Shown here in pieces: positions 8,442 through 17,696 of a stretch of DNA of 34,954 bases. Each line of letters begins with the position of its first letter. The first letter of the stretch is position 1. The stretch covers positions 1 to 34,954 of the forward strand of contig CANNNB010000001.1 of assembly GCA_947505995.1 (NCBI GenBank), in the 5' to 3' direction. The DNA comes from Comamonadaceae bacterium. Its GTDB lineage: Bacteria; Pseudomonadota; Gammaproteobacteria; Burkholderiales; Burkholderiaceae. The position numbers and the translations under genes were made by a program. The notes under the pieces were generated by a model. That model did not search any database. It was not told the origin of the DNA and saw nothing but the letters and a program-made list of their open reading frames with translations.

Positions 8442-9320
8442 ATGAATACACGCAAAGGCATTATTTTGGCGGGCGGGTCAGGAACTCGCCTGTACCCTGT
8501 GACGCAAGCTGTCTCCAAGCAACTGATGCCTGTGTATGACAAGCCCATGGTCTATTACCCACTGACCACACTCATGCTGGCAGGCATTAAGGACGTGCTG
8601 CTGATCAGCACGCCAAAAGATACACCCCGCTTTACAGAGCTTTTGGGCGACGGCCATCAATGGGGCATGAACATTCAGTATGCGGTGCAACCTAACCCTG
8701 ATGGCTTGGCGCAAGCCTTCATCATTGGCAAAGAATTCGTGAGTAGCCACCCCAGTGCGTTGGTCTTGGGTGACAATATTTTTTACGGCCACGACCTTGT
8801 GAAGCTCATGCAAAGGGCCAACGCTCAAACTACTGGCGCCAGTGTTTTTGCTTATCACGTGAATGATCCAGAGCGTTATGGTGTGGTAGACTTTGATGAT
8901 CAACAGCGAGCATTAAGCATTGAAGAAAAACCGCAAGTCCCAAAAAGCAATTACGCTGTCACAGGCCTTTATTTTTACGATCAGCAAGTGTGTGACATTG
9001 CTGCCAATATCAAGCCCTCTGCTCGTGGTGAATTGGAAATCACCGACGTCAATCGTTGCTACCTTGAGCAGCAGTGTTTGAATGTCGAAATCATGGGCCG
9101 AGGCTATGCATGGCTAGATACAGGAACACATGACAGTTTGCACGAGGCTGCTGGCTTTATTGCAACCTTGCAAAAGCGACAGGGTTTGATGGTGGCGTGT
9201 CCTGAAGAAATTGCATTTGCTCAAAATTGGATAGACGCGTCACAGTTAGAAAAACTGGCCAAACCCTTGGCCAAGAATGGTTATGGTCAATATTTACTGA
9301 ATTTACTAAAGTCTTACTAA
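8442..9320 (+). CDS. rfbA: Glucose-1-phosphate thymidylyltransferase
   Basis: A 292-residue nucleotidyltransferase that makes dTDP-glucose from glucose-1-phosphate and dTTP, the first step of dTDP-L-rhamnose synthesis for surface polysaccharide. The N-terminal signature [16 protein letters not shown] (6-21) and the adjoining [17 protein letters not shown] segment are canonical, as is LGDNIFYG. Length is as expected. A purine-rich GGCGG lies directly before the ATG. The stop codon overlaps the start of rfbC (TAATG), so the two are translationally coupled. The usual partners rfbB and rfbD are not in this window. Confidence 0.96.
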   Translation: MNTRKGIILAGGSGTRLYPVTQAVSKQLMPVYDKPMVYYPLTTLMLAGIKDVLLISTPKDTPRFTELLGDGHQWGMNIQYAVQPNPDGLAQAFIIGKEFVSSHPSALVLGDNIFYGHDLVKLMQRANAQTTGASVFAYHVNDPERYGVVDFDDQQRALSIEEKPQVPKSNYAVTGLYFYDQQVCDIAANIKPSARGELEITDVNRCYLEQQCLNVEIMGRGYAWLDTGTHDSLHEAAGFIATLQKRQGLMVACPEEIAFAQNWIDASQLEKLAKPLAKNGYGQYLLNLLKSY

Positions 9321-9877
9321 TGCCCTTTACCGTCACGGCCACCAAATTCTCAGAGGTATTGATTCTTCAGCCCAAAGTTTTTGGCGATTCAAGAGGCTTC
9401 TTTTATGAGAGTTTCAACGCGCGCGATTTTGAATCAGCAACGGGCCTGAAGGTCGAATTTGTTCAAGACAACCACAGTCAGTCTTCGCTGGGTGTGTTGC
9501 GTGGATTGCACTATCAAATTCAGCATGCGCAAGGCAAATTGGTGCGTGTGATTCAGGGCGAAGCTTTTGATGTTGTGGTTGATTTGAGAAAGAACTCGGC
9601 CACCTTTGGGCAATGGACAGGCGCTCATTTGAGCGCAGCCAACGCCAATCAGATCTGGGTACCCCCAGGCTTTGCACATGGTTTTTTGGCGCTTACCGAA
9701 ACCGCTGAATTGGTTTACAAGACCACCGATTATTGGTATCCGGAGTATGAACGCAGTTTGCTTTGGAATGACCCCGCATTGGGCATAGACTGGCCTTTGC
9801 CCAAGGGGTTTTCTGCCCCCGTACTGGCGGCCAAAGATGCAGCGGCTTTGCCGCTGTCGCAAGTTCAAACCTTCTGA
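9320..9877 (+). CDS. rfbC: dTDP-4-dehydrorhamnose 3,5-epimerase
   Basis: The start is the ATG at 9320, which overlaps the rfbA TAA, giving 185 residues; the frame upstream of it lies inside rfbA. It is a cupin-fold epimerase acting on dTDP-4-keto-6-deoxyglucose in dTDP-L-rhamnose synthesis. The conserved block LRGLHYQ carries the catalytic His64. FAHGFLALTE (118-127) and the YKTTDYW segment with the active-site tyrosine region (about 133-139) are intact, followed by the family end motif NDPALGIDWP. The stop abuts the stop codon of the adenosine kinase gene on the other strand with no intervening base. Confidence 0.96.
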   Translation: MPFTVTATKFSEVLILQPKVFGDSRGFFYESFNARDFESATGLKVEFVQDNHSQSSLGVLRGLHYQIQHAQGKLVRVIQGEAFDVVVDLRKNSATFGQWTGAHLSAANANQIWVPPGFAHGFLALTETAELVYKTTDYWYPEYERSLLWNDPALGIDWPLPKGFSAPVLAAKDAAALPLSQVQTF

Positions 9878-10882
9878 TTACTTGAGCGGTGGGAGTGCAT
9901 AAGCTTTGATGGTGCTTAGCTGCCCCAGCGTTAAGCGATTGCCATGTTGGCTAACAACGGCAGCGGCTGCATGGTTGCCAAGGTGGGCTGCTTTGTCTGG
10001 TGAATAACCGCGTGAAATCGCATACAAAAAAGCACCTGCAAACATGTCGCCTGCGCCATTGGTGTCAATTGCCTTGACCTTGTCGGCGGCAACGTGCCAT
10101 GAGTTCTCTGCAGTGATAATTTCTGAGCCATCGGGGCCGCGTGTCAGGCAAACCATCTTGGCCAATTTTTGCAGTTCTTGTTTGACCACATTCAAGTCGT
10201 CAGAGCCACACCAAACTTGGGCTTCTTCTTGGTTGCAGAACAAGTAATCGACACCATCACCCAGCATGGCATCCAGCCCTGCTTTGCAAAATTGAATCAT
10301 GCTGACATCACTGAGCGTCAGGGCTAAAGCCACGCCAGCGTCCTTTGCAATTTTTCTGCCTTGCAGGGCGGCACTCAAGCCTGTTGGGGAGGCAGCCAAG
10401 TAGCCTTCCATGTAATAAATTTTTGATTTGACGATGTCTTGAGGGTGCAAGGCTTGGTCGTCCAATTCAGCAGAAACCCCCAAAAATGTGCACATGCTGC
10501 GTTCGGCGTCAGGCGTGACCAGAACCATGCAGCTGCCGGTTTGGCCGTCCAGTGCGCGAGTGTGATTCAGGTTGGTATCGACGCCGCGAGCTTGTAAATC
10601 CTTGACGTAAAAATCGCCCAAATCATCGTGCGCAACCTTGCACGAATAAAAAGCCTTGCCGCCGAGTTGAGCCAGCGCCACGACTGTGTTGCCCGCAGAG
10701 CCACCGCCCGTCTGACGGGGCGTGATGGCCTTGACGTGATCGAGCAATTGGGCGCGCCGAGGGGTGTCAATGAGCGTCATGTGACGCTTGTCAACGCCCA
10801 TTGATTGGAGAAGGGCATCTGTGACTTCGTATTCAGAATCGACCAGAGCGTTGCCAATGGCATAAATATCGTAGTGGGACAT
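9878..10882 (-). CDS. PfkB-family sugar kinase, adenosine kinase type
   Basis: A 334-residue ribokinase-family protein. The N-terminal IYAIGNALVDSEYEV and the GGSAGNTV block (about 78-85) are substrate-binding signatures of this family. The C-terminal DTNGAGDMFAGAFL (around residues 270-285) holds the catalytic Asp and the anion hole. Overall resemblance is to the bacterial adenosine kinase group, which phosphorylates adenosine to AMP; a related nucleoside or sugar substrate cannot be excluded. It is a single gene on this strand. Its stop touches the rfbC stop, and its 5' region is shared with the divergent NYN-domain gene. Confidence 0.87.
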   Translation of the reverse strand: MSHYDIYAIGNALVDSEYEVTDALLQSMGVDKRHMTLIDTPRRAQLLDHVKAITPRQTGGGSAGNTVVALAQLGGKAFYSCKVAHDDLGDFYVKDLQARGVDTNLNHTRALDGQTGSCMVLVTPDAERSMCTFLGVSAELDDQALHPQDIVKSKIYYMEGYLAASPTGLSAALQGRKIAKDAGVALALTLSDVSMIQFCKAGLDAMLGDGVDYLFCNQEEAQVWCGSDDLNVVKQELQKLAKMVCLTRGPDGSEIITAENSWHVAADKVKAIDTNGAGDMFAGAFLYAISRGYSPDKAAHLGNHAAAAVVSQHGNRLTLGQLSTIKAYALPPLK

Positions 10883-10941
10883 GGGAATTTAGAGGGATGT
10901 GAATCAATAATCCCTGAGTTTAAAGCCTGAAACCCCAGCGT

Positions 10942-10969
10942 TTGAAGCGCAGGGTCGTTAAAATAGAAT
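10942..10969 (+). promoter_or_regulatory. Probable sigma-70 promoter for the NYN-domain gene
   Basis: TTGAAG (10942-10947), a 16-nt spacer and TAGAAT (10964-10969, one mismatch to TATAAT) lie about 80 nt before the preferred ATG at 11051. Transcription would give a leader containing two small hairpins (GGGT/ACCC near 10972-10987, and CGAG/CTCG with an inner GTG/CAC around 10993-11020). Confidence 0.4.
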
Positions 10970-11050
10970 TTGGGTTCGCAGACCCGCTACGTCGAGAAGT
11001 GTCATTTGATGGGCACCTCGTTAAATTATCTTAAAACCTCAAAGGCTGCG

Positions 11051-11965
11051 ATGAAACGCGAATATTTCTCTCATGCGTCCAAAGATGGACACCGTCAACT
11101 CCTCGAGCAGCAGGGCGGCTCGTGCATCGCCTTGATTGACGCCAGGTTTCTGGTTTGGCTTGCACAACACAACCAGACAGGACCCAAGCAAGATGCACTG
11201 AATCGGTTCGATTTGGCTCAATTCTTGACCGGTGCCCTGGGGCATGCTGGTTTGGATGTGAGCATCAAGCGAATCTATTGGTACGCTGAAGAAAATGAAA
11301 CTTTGGACGTTGATGGGCAAATTGTCAGAAAAGTTTTATCGCACGATTCAGATGGTGGCATCTCCCTGTTGAAGTCTCTTGGTCAAGACTTAAATCGGCT
11401 TGCAGAAAGCAAGGCTTGTGACCATGTGTTGCTGGCCACTGATGATGAACGTTTCTTGACGGCCATTGATGATGCGCAACTTACGGGTTTGCAAGTTCAC
11501 ATCATGGCAGATGATGCGGCAAGCAATATGCAGCAATTGCACCAATCGGATCCGGGTTGGGGGCGTTTGTTGTCTCAAGCAGACCGAAGAGTCATTGTTC
11601 AATCCAAATCGCTGGCTGAAATGCTACAAGGCTCAGTTGGCAAAGAGGCCTCTCAGGTACAAGAAGATCCTCAAATGATTCGTGAATCCATCACAGAGGT
11701 CATTGTGTCTTGGTGGGATGACGAGCCCGAAGACAAACGAGAAGAGTTGCGTGATGCCTTGCACATCAGCCGAGGTATTCCGCAAGAAGTTGATCGTCAG
11801 TTGCTGTTGCGCATGCGCCATCGTTTAACACGCGCCTTGACGCTGCCCGAAAAGAAAATGCTGCGAGAGATATTTAGGGCTGTTGCATTGGGTACGCACT
11901 CATCCGAGTCTGCACCCAACAACGACCCCCTGGCCGCTGCACCTTTGATTGAAGAACCAATTTAA
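11051..11965 (+). CDS. NYN-domain (PIN-like/LabA-DUF88 type) putative ribonuclease
   Basis: The preferred start is the ATG at 11051 (MKREYFSHASKDG, 304 residues) with AAAGG about six bases upstream. In-frame ATG 11009 and TTG 10970 would add 14 or 27 residues. The N-terminal half resembles the NYN fold: an acidic first strand (ALIDARFLVW, about 27-36), then a LLATDDERFLTAIDDAQLTG segment (about 129-148) that matches the SDDxDFxPLI-type acidic block, then a VHIMA strand. These acidic residues would bind metal in an RNA-cleaving site. The C-terminal 120 residues are charged, helical-looking and not recognised by me; they could bind RNA or a partner. The RNA target is unknown. The TAA stop is followed immediately by the GTG of the CoA-transferase gene. 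Confidence 0.75.
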   Translation: MKREYFSHASKDGHRQLLEQQGGSCIALIDARFLVWLAQHNQTGPKQDALNRFDLAQFLTGALGHAGLDVSIKRIYWYAEENETLDVDGQIVRKVLSHDSDGGISLLKSLGQDLNRLAESKACDHVLLATDDERFLTAIDDAQLTGLQVHIMADDAASNMQQLHQSDPGWGRLLSQADRRVIVQSKSLAEMLQGSVGKEASQVQEDPQMIRESITEVIVSWWDDEPEDKREELRDALHISRGIPQEVDRQLLLRMRHRLTRALTLPEKKMLREIFRAVALGTHSSESAPNNDPLAAAPLIEEPI

Positions 11966-13177
11966 GTGACAGCTGAATTCAAGCATTCCTTAGGGGCATT
12001 GGCCGGTCTGAAGGTGGTGGAGTTGGGCCAACTCATCGCTGGCCCTTTCGCTGCCAAAACCTTGGCCGATTTTGGTGCGGATGTCATCAAAATTGAACCG
12101 CCAGGTTCGGGCGACCCCTTGCGGCAATGGCGACTTATTAAAGACGGCACTTCGGTTTGGTGGCAAGTTCAATCTCGAAATAAGCGTTCATTGGCGCTCG
12201 ACTTGCGCCAGTCTGAAGCACAAGCCATCGTACGCAAGCTGGTCAGGGAAGCCGATGTTCTGATTGAAAATTTTCGTCCAGGCGCCATGGAGTCTTGGGG
12301 GTTGGCCCCAGATGTTTTGCTTGAAATCAATCCAGGATTGATCATGCTGCGCATCAGTGGCTATGGTCAAACGGGGCCTTACAAAGACAAACCCGGTTTT
12401 GGCGTCGTTGCAGAAGCCATGGGCGGTTTGCGCCACTTGAGTGCAGAGCCAGGACGTTTGCCAGTTCGAGTGGGTGTGAGCATTGGCGATACCTTGGCCT
12501 CGCTGCATGGCGTAATTGGCATTCTGATGGCGCTTTACGAAAAACAAAAAAGTGGGCTCGGGCAAGTTGTTGATGTCGCGCTCTATGAAGCGGTTTTCAA
12601 TTGCATGGAAAGTTTGCTGCCTGAATACAGTGCATTTGGCGCAATTCGGGGGCCTGCAGGCAGCGCACTGCCTGGCATTGCCCCAAGCAACGCTTACCTT
12701 TGCAAAGATGGCAAATGCGCCTTGATTGCCGGAAACGGCGACAGCATTTTCAAGCGGCTGATGACAGCCATTGGTCGGGACGATTTAGCAGCAGATCCCG
12801 ACTTGACAGACAATGCAGGTCGAGTCAAAAGGGTTGAAGAAATTGATGCCGCCATTGGTGCATGGGCTTCCAAACTCAATGTGGCTGAGGTGCTTTCTGC
12901 CCTTGATCAAGCCGCTGTGCCTGCTGGTCGTATTTACACCGTGGAAGACATTGCCGCCGATCCGCATTACTTGGCTCGGGGAATGTTGGCTGAAGTCAGC
13001 ATGAGTGATGGCAGCTTTTTGAAGGTGCCTGGTATGGTGCCAAAGTTGTCCAGAACACCAGGTCAACATCGGCGAAATGCCCCAAGCCTAGGACAAGATA
13101 CAGACGCAGTGCTGTTAGAACTGGGCATCAGCGCAAATCAAATCAGTGAAATGCGAAAACGGGGTATTGTGGCTTAA
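11966..13177 (+). CDS. CaiB/BaiF family (class III) CoA-transferase, GTG start
   Basis: A 403-residue class III acyl-CoA transferase, which moves CoA between carboxylic acids. GLKVVELGQLIAGPFA (14-29) and the DFGADVIKIEPPGSGDPLR block (35-53) are the classic N-terminal signatures. RNKRSLALDL (71-80) and SGYGQTGPY (131-139) follow. Asp175, in the VSIGDTLASLHG segment, is the likely catalytic aspartate. The donor and acceptor acids cannot be told from sequence. The start is a GTG directly after the TAA of the NYN gene with no spacer; the next in-frame ATG is over 100 codons inside, so the GTG is needed. Expression probably depends on translational coupling to the NYN gene. Confidence 0.92.
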   Translation: MTAEFKHSLGALAGLKVVELGQLIAGPFAAKTLADFGADVIKIEPPGSGDPLRQWRLIKDGTSVWWQVQSRNKRSLALDLRQSEAQAIVRKLVREADVLIENFRPGAMESWGLAPDVLLEINPGLIMLRISGYGQTGPYKDKPGFGVVAEAMGGLRHLSAEPGRLPVRVGVSIGDTLASLHGVIGILMALYEKQKSGLGQVVDVALYEAVFNCMESLLPEYSAFGAIRGPAGSALPGIAPSNAYLCKDGKCALIAGNGDSIFKRLMTAIGRDDLAADPDLTDNAGRVKRVEEIDAAIGAWASKLNVAEVLSALDQAAVPAGRIYTVEDIAADPHYLARGMLAEVSMSDGSFLKVPGMVPKLSRTPGQHRRNAPSLGQDTDAVLLELGISANQISEMRKRGIVA

Positions 13178-13239
13178 CAGCAGAATAGACGATGCCAAAG
13201 CGCCTTGCCAATTGGTCCGTTAAAGAAGTACCCTCAAGG

Positions 13240-13262
13240 CCCTCAGCTTGAGTGGCTGAGGG
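13240..13262. terminator. Hairpin between convergent genes, possible weak terminator
   Basis: CCCTCAGC (13240-13247) pairs perfectly with GCTGAGGG (13255-13262) across a 7-nt loop. No T-run follows directly on either strand, so intrinsic termination would be weak. An alternative stem, CTCAAG (13233-13238) with CTTGAG (13247-13252), is mutually exclusive with it. The hairpin lies between the CoA-transferase stop and the minus-strand micro-ORF after blc. Confidence 0.3.
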
Positions 13263-13270
13263 GAAATGCT

Positions 13271-13369
13271 TTATTTCTTTGGAAGCTTGCCGCCGCTTTT
13301 AACGCATTCGTCAAGAGATTTAAAGGCAGTAAATTTTTGTGTTTTCTCAAAGATTGTGATGCGTTTTTT
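13271..13369 (-). CDS. Possible micro-ORF or gene remnant after blc, no canonical start codon
   Basis: A 32-codon open frame on the minus strand reads [17 protein letters not shown] and then SLDECVKSGGKLPKK before TAA at 13271. It looks protein-like: a hydrophobic/basic N-terminus and a polar Lys/Gly-rich tail with one Cys. The codon just before the first Lys is TAG (13370-13372), and there is no ATG, GTG, TTG or CTG in frame. Its first 23 bases overlap the end of blc in another frame. A +1 slip at the A6 run in the last blc codons would join the two frames. It could be a small gene with a lost start, a frameshift extension of blc, a rare ATC-initiated peptide, or chance. I do not recognise a family. 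Confidence 0.28.
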   Translation of the reverse strand, partial: KKRITIFEKTQKFTAFKSLDECVKSGGKLPKK

Positions 13370-13910
13370 CTAATTTTTTGATGTCAAAACCCATCACGTT
13401 CAAGCGCTGCAAGATAGCCTCGTATCGCTCAGCAGACACATTCGGTGTTCTAGATAAAATCCAAAGGTAGGACTTAGAGGGATCACCTACGGCGGCAAGT
13501 TGGTAGTCTGAGTCCAAATCCAAAACCCAATAAGCACCCCAAACCAAGGGTAGCCAAGCTGTCCATTCAGGCGCAAAGCGGACTTCGAGTTGTGCAGGGC
13601 GTCCGCTGCCATTGGGCCTTGCAAGCCCAACAGCTTGAATCTCTTCGCCTGAGGCGGTGGTGCACTTGTTATTGACTTCGATTTGTGTGGGCCCCAAGAT
13701 TTTGTAACGAGCCTGAGTGCCTTGCACACATTTGCGCTGAAACCAATTTGGAAGCTTGGCAATTTCATACCATGTTCCCATGTACCGGGAAACATCAAAT
13801 TGTGTGACCGACCTGACTTGTGACTCTGCCAGACATGCCATTGGCAGCAGTGCCGTCATCAATGTAAAAGCAAGGCACCGAATCTGCTTTGCGGAGTCAG
13901 CTAACTTCAT
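13347..13910 (-). CDS. blc: Lipocalin family protein (Blc-like)
   Basis: A 187-residue exported lipocalin. The N-terminus has a basic start, a hydrophobic core ([16 protein letters not shown]) and a likely cleavage near residue 29. The sequence around Cys26 (LPMAC) is only an imperfect lipobox, so lipidation is uncertain. The mature part opens with [22 protein letters not shown] (38-59), the GxW lipocalin signature. The WILSRTP and YEAILQRL segments near the end also match Blc. Family members sit in the outer membrane or periplasm and bind lysophospholipid or other hydrophobic molecules. The ATG overlaps the fbp TGA (ATGA), so translation is coupled to fbp, an unusual partner for a lipocalin. 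Confidence 0.9.
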   Translation of the reverse strand: MKLADSAKQIRCLAFTLMTALLPMACLAESQVRSVTQFDVSRYMGTWYEIAKLPNWFQRKCVQGTQARYKILGPTQIEVNNKCTTASGEEIQAVGLARPNGSGRPAQLEVRFAPEWTAWLPLVWGAYWVLDLDSDYQLAAVGDPSKSYLWILSRTPNVSAERYEAILQRLNVMGFDIKKLEKTHHNL

Positions 13911-14914
13911 GCCTCGAGGTGATAACGCGTGACGCGTTGCACTTCATTTTTAGAACCCAAAATCACACTCACACGTTCGTGCAGTTGTTGAGGTTGGATG
14001 TCCAATATTCTTTCTCGGCCATTGGTGGATGCGCCACCCGCTTGCTCAATTAGCCAGCTCATGGGGTTGGCTTCGTACATCAAACGCAACTTGCCTGCTT
14101 TGTGTGGTTCTCTCTTGTCCCAGGGGTACATGAAAACACCACCTCGAGTGAGGATGCGGTGAACATCGGCCACCATGCTGGCAATCCATCGCATGTTGAA
14201 ATCTTTGCCTCGAACACCGTCTTTGCCCTGCAGGCATTCATCAACATAGCGCTTCACTGGCGCATCCCAATGTCTCATGTTGCTCATGTTAATGGCAAAC
14301 TCTTTGGTGTCTTCAGGTACTTTGACGTTCTCATGTGTCAGTACGAATGAGCCCTGCTCGCGATCTAATGTAAACATGACCACGCCATCGCCCACAGTGA
14401 GAACCAATGTGGTTTGTGGACCATAAACACAATAGCCGGCTGCAACTTGCTTGCTACCCGATTGAAGAAACTCTTTTTCGCTGACTGACTCATTATCTTC
14501 AGGTTTTTGAAGCACGCTGAAGATGGTGCCAATGCTGACATTGACATCAATGTTGCTAGAGCCGTCTAGTGGGTCGAACAGCAAAAGGTATTCGCCTTGA
14601 GGATAGCGGTTGGGCACCAAATGTATGGATTCCATTTCTTCTGAGGCCATGGCCGCCAAGTGTCCGCCCCATTCATTGGCTTCAATCAAGACATCATTGG
14701 CAATGATGTCCAATTTTTTCTGAATTTCACCTTGGACATTCTCAATCTCTGCACTGCCTAAAACGCCACCCAAAGCTCCTTTGTTCACAGCATGGCTGAT
14801 GCTTTTGCAAGCACGTGCCACGACTTCCAGTAGCAGGCGGAGTTGAGAAGGAATGTGTCCCTTGCTTCGTTGCTGTTCCACCAAATAACGTGACAGTGAT
14901 ATTTTCTGGGTCAT
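13907..14914 (-). CDS. fbp: Fructose-1,6-bisphosphatase class 1
   Basis: A 335-residue cytoplasmic enzyme that dephosphorylates fructose-1,6-bisphosphate in gluconeogenesis (and in the Calvin cycle in autotrophs). The metal-binding [15 protein letters not shown] block (about 105-119) is the class I signature, and a [24 protein letters not shown] region near 263-286 is the C-terminal substrate-binding segment. Length is typical. The start has a GGAG motif about eight bases upstream, inside the 14-nt gap after pepN. It overlaps blc by four bases. No Calvin-cycle gene is nearby, so a gluconeogenic role is the default reading. Confidence 0.96.
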   Translation of the reverse strand: MTQKISLSRYLVEQQRSKGHIPSQLRLLLEVVARACKSISHAVNKGALGGVLGSAEIENVQGEIQKKLDIIANDVLIEANEWGGHLAAMASEEMESIHLVPNRYPQGEYLLLFDPLDGSSNIDVNVSIGTIFSVLQKPEDNESVSEKEFLQSGSKQVAAGYCVYGPQTTLVLTVGDGVVMFTLDREQGSFVLTHENVKVPEDTKEFAINMSNMRHWDAPVKRYVDECLQGKDGVRGKDFNMRWIASMVADVHRILTRGGVFMYPWDKREPHKAGKLRLMYEANPMSWLIEQAGGASTNGRERILDIQPQQLHERVSVILGSKNEVQRVTRYHLEA

Positions 14915-14928
14915 TTTTTTCTCCAGGA

Positions 14929-17646
14929 TTATTCGGCCAAGGCGCGCGAGACAACTTCACGTACGTCACTGCTGAGATCTGATTTGGCCGCAACACGTTC
15001 AATGGCTGTTTTTGCGGCTTGGCGATAAGGCTCCGCCAATTTTTTCCAGCGATCTAATGCACGCGCTAAGCGGGCTGCAACTTGAGGGTTGATAGCGTCA
15101 AGTTCTATCACGCGCTCACTCCAGTAAACATAGCCTGCGGCATCGCTTCTATGGAAGCCACCTGGATTGGCACTGCAATAACTGAAGATCAAACTCCGTG
15201 CACGATTGGGATTGCGCAAGTTGAAGTCGGGGTGTTGCATGAGTTGACGCACGATGGGCAAAACGTGGCCATCTCGATCTGGCGCGCTGGCTTGCAATGC
15301 AAACCACTTGTCAATCACCAAGGCTTCATTTTTGAACAAGGCATGAAAGTGAGCCAGCGCTTGAGTGGCCAATTCATGCCCGCTGCCCACCAATGCAATG
15401 AGGGCATTGGAGCGATCGGTCATGTTGTGCGCATCTTTAAATGCTTGCAATGCTTTAGCAGGCCAAATGGTGCTGCCTTCGTGAGTCGCTGCTAGACACA
15501 ACATGCTCAATGCCATGCCCGACAAGGCGCGCTTTGCGCTTGAGGTAGCGTCTGGTGAGTATGCGCCTGTGACTCGGTTTTGCTCATAGCAAGACTGCCA
15601 CTCTGCCTGCAAAGATTGAGCCAGTTGGCGTTTCATGGCTTCTCTAACAGCATGCACTTGTTGCGGATCTACAGAATCAAGTTGCTCGGAAATATAGGTT
15701 TCTGAGGGCAGGGTGAGCACCAACTCTTTGAAAGCAGAATCTAAATCTGGATGGTTTAAAACCAAGCGCATGGCTTGAAGATAGTCGTTCCCTAAAACAG
15801 TTTCTGTTTTTGGATTGTGATTGCCTCGAATGAAACGCAAAGCAGCTTGCACAGCCAGTCGTTGGCCAGCTTCCCATCGGTTGAATGCATCTGTGTCGTG
15901 GGCTAACAAGGTCAACCATTGTTCTTCTGTGAGTGCGCAATCTAGATTGACAGGCGCACTGAAGTTTCGCAAGACCGAGGGCGTGGGTGCACAAGCCATG
16001 TTCTCAAACACAAAGGATTGGGTTGTCTCACTCAAAACCAAAGTTTTGCTGAACAGAGGCGCTTGAGTTTGAGGATCACCTTGCAATTGCACAGCCATGG
16101 GATTGCCGGATGCATCAAGGAGACCGACAGAAACCGGAATGACAAAAGGCTCTTTGTGAGCTTGGTCAGCCGTGCCAGCACATGACTGCGACAGGTTGAG
16201 CGTGAAGGTGTTGGCGTCACTGTTAAAAACACCTTCTGCCAGTACCCTAGGGGTACCAGCTTGGCTGTACCAGCGTTTGAATTGCGGGAGGAGCTGAGCC
16301 AAAGGAGAATGGGGGTTGGCGTCAGCAATGGCTTGGGCAAAGTCGTCGCATGTTACTGCTTGGCCATCATGCCGTTTAAAGTAAAGCTTCATGCCTTTTG
16401 CAAAGCCGAGCTTGCCTTCTTCATCGCCAACTGCACTGACCAAAGTTTGCATCATGCGCACGACTTCAGCGCCTTTTTCGTAAATGGTGACGGTGTAGAA
16501 GTTGTTGATTTCAACATAGCTGTCAGGCCGAACTGGATGCGCCATGGGGCCTGCATCTTCAGGGAATTGAACGGTTCGCAGCACACGAACATCTTCAATC
16601 CGCTTGACGGCGCGAGCACTCTGAATGCCAGCCATGTCTTGGCTGAATTCTTGGTCGCGGAAAACGGTCAAGCCTTCTTTGAGGGAAAGCTGGAACCAAT
16701 CTTGGCAGGTGATTCGGTTGCCTGTCCAGTTGTGAAAATACTCATGGCCAACGACGCTCTCAATGTTGGCATAGTCAGTGTCTGTGGCTGTGGCGGGGTT
16801 GGCAAGCACATATTTCGTATTGAAAATATTCAAGCCCTTGTTTTCCATGGCGCCCATGTTGAAGTCGCTGGTGGCCACAATCATGAATCTTTCCAGATCC
16901 AGCGCAAGACCAAAACGGGCTTCATCCCAAGCCACGCTGGCCATCAGGGAGTTCATGGCGTGTTCGGTTTTGTCCAAATCGCCTGGACGAACAAAAACTT
17001 GCAACAAATGTTCCTTGCCTGAGCGTGAAACAATGCGCTGCTCACGTGCCACCAGTTTGCCAGCCACCAAAGCAAACAAGTAGCAGGGTTTTTTGTGCGG
17101 GTCGGTCCATTTGGCGAAGTGGCGACCTTCTTCCAATCGACCTTGTTCCATTAAATTACCATTCGACAGCAGCACGGGATATTGCTGCGCATCGGCACGC
17201 AAAGTCACTGTGTAGCTGGCCATCACATCGGGTCGGTCTAGGAAATAAGTGATTCGCCGAAAGCCTTCCGCTTCACATTGTGTGAAGAAGGAGTCGTTGC
17301 TGACGTACAAGCCAGACAGTTGGGTGTTTTTGGAAGGGTTGCATGTGGTAAAAATTTCCAAATCAAAGGCTTCATTGCCTTCGGGTAAATTTTCAAGGAC
17401 CAGTTGCTTACCTTCCAATTTAAACGAAGTGCCACCGCCATTGACCATCACGCGGGCTAAATTCAAATCTTCGCCATCCAAACGCAATGCTTGTGACGCT
17501 ACGTCGGGGTTGCGGCGCATGCGCATCTTGTTGAGGACGCGCGTTTTGACAGGATCTAAGTCAAAGGTGAGATCAACGGTATCGATCCAAAATGCAGGCG
17601 CTGTGTATTCAACACGGTGTATCGCTTTTGAAAGTTCTTCAAGCAT
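14929..17646 (-). CDS. pepN: Aminopeptidase N (M1 family)
   Basis: The start is taken at 17646 ([14 protein letters not shown]), giving 905 residues. GGAG lies about nine bases upstream. The frame continues to a TTG at 17700 that would overlap prfB and has no support. It is a cytoplasmic zinc aminopeptidase that removes N-terminal residues from peptides during protein turnover. GAMENKG (265-271) is the substrate-recognition loop. HEYFH (301-305) with Glu324 forms the HEXXH-18-E zinc site, and [14 protein letters not shown] supplies the downstream catalytic tyrosine. It sits between prfB (50-nt gap) and fbp (14-nt gap) on the same strand. Confidence 0.95.
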   Translation of the reverse strand: MLEELSKAIHRVEYTAPAFWIDTVDLTFDLDPVKTRVLNKMRMRRNPDVASQALRLDGEDLNLARVMVNGGGTSFKLEGKQLVLENLPEGNEAFDLEIFTTCNPSKNTQLSGLYVSNDSFFTQCEAEGFRRITYFLDRPDVMASYTVTLRADAQQYPVLLSNGNLMEQGRLEEGRHFAKWTDPHKKPCYLFALVAGKLVAREQRIVSRSGKEHLLQVFVRPGDLDKTEHAMNSLMASVAWDEARFGLALDLERFMIVATSDFNMGAMENKGLNIFNTKYVLANPATATDTDYANIESVVGHEYFHNWTGNRITCQDWFQLSLKEGLTVFRDQEFSQDMAGIQSARAVKRIEDVRVLRTVQFPEDAGPMAHPVRPDSYVEINNFYTVTIYEKGAEVVRMMQTLVSAVGDEEGKLGFAKGMKLYFKRHDGQAVTCDDFAQAIADANPHSPLAQLLPQFKRWYSQAGTPRVLAEGVFNSDANTFTLNLSQSCAGTADQAHKEPFVIPVSVGLLDASGNPMAVQLQGDPQTQAPLFSKTLVLSETTQSFVFENMACAPTPSVLRNFSAPVNLDCALTEEQWLTLLAHDTDAFNRWEAGQRLAVQAALRFIRGNHNPKTETVLGNDYLQAMRLVLNHPDLDSAFKELVLTLPSETYISEQLDSVDPQQVHAVREAMKRQLAQSLQAEWQSCYEQNRVTGAYSPDATSSAKRALSGMALSMLCLAATHEGSTIWPAKALQAFKDAHNMTDRSNALIALVGSGHELATQALAHFHALFKNEALVIDKWFALQASAPDRDGHVLPIVRQLMQHPDFNLRNPNRARSLIFSYCSANPGGFHRSDAAGYVYWSERVIELDAINPQVAARLARALDRWKKLAEPYRQAAKTAIERVAAKSDLSSDVREVVSRALAE

Positions 17647-17696
17647 GACAAAAAATCTCCATGGGTTGGTTTGAAGCGCTGGTAAGGCCAGTGCTT

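Noticed and set aside
16261..17022. Long plus-strand frame (253 codons) inside pepN
   Set aside because: It is antisense to a fully supported aminopeptidase gene, has no domain that I recognise, and is explained by codon bias of the real frame.
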